Under the pieces are notes generated by a model. It had not been told where the DNA came from. It ran no database searches and was given only the letters and a program-made list of their open reading frames with translations. From positions 1 through 6,083 of the forward strand of contig JAAEEW010000133.1 in the NCBI GenBank assembly GCA_013415595.1: a stretch of 6,083 bases of DNA, given 5' to 3'. The translations under genes were made by a program, and so were the position numbers. Positions 5,821 to 6,083 of this stretch are shown piece after piece; position 1 is the first letter of the stretch; each line of letters begins with the position of its first letter. This DNA is from Methanosarcinales archaeon. Its GTDB lineage: Archaea > Halobacteriota > Methanosarcinia > Methanotrichales > Methanotrichaceae.

Positions 5821-5835
5821 ATAAATATTCTCATC
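5821..5835 (-). promoter_or_regulatory. Candidate promoter of the 81-residue membrane protein gene
   Basis: Read on the minus strand, GATGAGAATATTTAT combines a purine-rich BRE-like stretch with an AT-rich box. It sits 27-41 bases upstream of ATG 5794, which would place the transcript start only a few bases before the ATG. Its first 11 bases recur upstream of the TPR gene. Confidence 0.4.
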
Positions 5836-5836
5836 T

Positions 5837-5871
5837 GCCCGGCTGCAAAGTCCCCTCTATTTGGGCCGGGC
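5837..5871. repeat. 7-bp GC inverted repeat next to the promoter
   Basis: GCCCGGC (5837-5843) and GCCGGGC (5865-5871) are exact reverse complements 21 bases apart. They lie directly upstream of the candidate minus-strand promoter at 5821-5835. A second pair, CAAAGT (5846-5851) and ACTTTG (5874-5879), is interleaved with them. They may be regulator half-sites, but short GC arms can arise by chance in GC-rich DNA. Confidence 0.35.
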
Positions 5872-5873
5872 GC

Positions 5874-5928
5874 ACTTTGGGGCTACTCTGGGGCCACTCT
5901 GGGGCCACTCTGGGGCCGCTCTGGAGCT
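5874..5928. repeat. 11-bp tandem repeat, five copies
   Basis: Five consecutive 11-bp units read ACTTTGGGGCT, ACTCTGGGGCC (three times, identical) and GCTCTGGAGCT. The middle three are perfect and the outer two have diverged. The unit is not a multiple of three, so it is not a coding repeat. It lies 80-134 bases upstream of the 81-residue gene's ATG. One unit is close to one helical turn, so each copy would face the same side of the DNA. It could be a protein-binding array or a length-variable minisatellite. Confidence 0.9.
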
Positions 5929-6058
5929 CCCCTGCTTCTCCTCTTCTCCCGCCCGGTCAGTGCCCGGAACTGGTTCCCTTCCCCCTCCCGGGGATGAGTT
6001 CGGACTCCATTCTCCCCGGCCCCTCGAAACGCGGATAACAACCTAAAATTTTCCGGCA

Positions 6059-6066
6059 TTTATAAC
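6059..6066 (+). promoter_or_regulatory. TATA box near the right edge
   Basis: TTTATAAC is close to the archaeal box A consensus. On the + strand it would start a transcript just beyond the window. The core TTATAA is symmetric, so it could also serve a minus-strand transcript starting near 6035, far upstream of the 81-residue gene. Direction cannot be settled here. Confidence 0.35.
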
Positions 6067-6083
6067 TAATGATTTTTGGGATA

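Larger units (their letters stand above)
5822..6083. other. Gene-free right end of the window
   Basis: These 262 bases contain no convincing gene; open frames through them are low-complexity translations of an 11-bp tandem array. From left to right they hold the minus-strand promoter element, a 7-bp GC inverted repeat (5837-5871), the tandem array (5874-5928), a pyrimidine-rich stretch of C/T runs (about 5928-6027), and an AT-rich end with a TATA box. Confidence 0.55.

Noticed and set aside
5874..5928. CRISPR-like array
   Set aside because: The 11-bp units are directly adjacent without spacers, far too short for CRISPR repeats, and no cas gene is nearby.
5715..6038. 107-codon + strand frame with repeated Leu-Trp-Gly segments
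   Set aside because: The apparent peptide repetition comes from the 11-bp tandem array read in shifting frames; the left part is antisense to the membrane-protein gene and no ribosome binding site is present.

Overview
The window looks like chromosomal DNA of a methanogenic archaeon, most likely from the Methanothrix (Methanosaeta) / Methanocrinis group. Coding regions are GC-rich with very AT-rich gaps between genes, candidate promoters are archaeal TATA-like boxes with no bacterial -35/-10 pattern, and a sodium:solute symporter is paired with a one-helix accessory protein of a kind I associate with Methanosarcinales. The genus is an inference from style and gene content; there is no rRNA or marker gene to confirm it.

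Layout, left to right. (1) Positions 1-138 are non-coding apart from a possible minus-strand gene start at the very edge, next to a perfect 8-bp inverted repeat. (2) A cytoplasmic thioredoxin-fold protein with a CPHC active site lies on the + strand (139-555). (3) An AT-rich spacer (556-813) carries a T-rich terminator, a small GC hairpin and the promoter and ribosome binding site of the next operon. (4) A two-gene + strand operon (814-2588) encodes a 61-residue single-helix acidic protein and, two bases after its stop, a 528-residue, about 13-helix SSS-family sodium:solute symporter. (5) A convergent spacer (2589-2722) holds three consecutive symmetric elements that probably end transcription from both sides. 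(6) Three minus-strand genes follow: an 81-residue membrane protein (5549-5794), a 715-residue TPR-like repeat protein (3267-5414), and 16 bases after it a 175-residue DUF6125-like protein (2723-3250). (7) A 262-base gene-free right end (5822-6083) carries a GC inverted repeat, five copies of an 11-bp tandem repeat and a TATA box.

The symporter and its small partner form one transport unit resembling, in arrangement, bacterial ActP/YjcH and DUF4212/SSS pairs; the substrate cannot be read from sequence. The repeat protein and the DUF6125-like protein are tightly linked and probably co-translated, which suggests a shared process, but neither has a known function here. The most unusual signals are the regular 47-48 residue periodicity of the repeat protein, which is visible in the DNA as exact 141- and 144-bp spacings; the 11-bp tandem array; and an 11-bp element shared upstream of two minus-strand genes. 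I see no CRISPR array, insertion sequence, tRNA, rRNA or phage gene, and nothing that clearly amounts to a new defence or mobile system.
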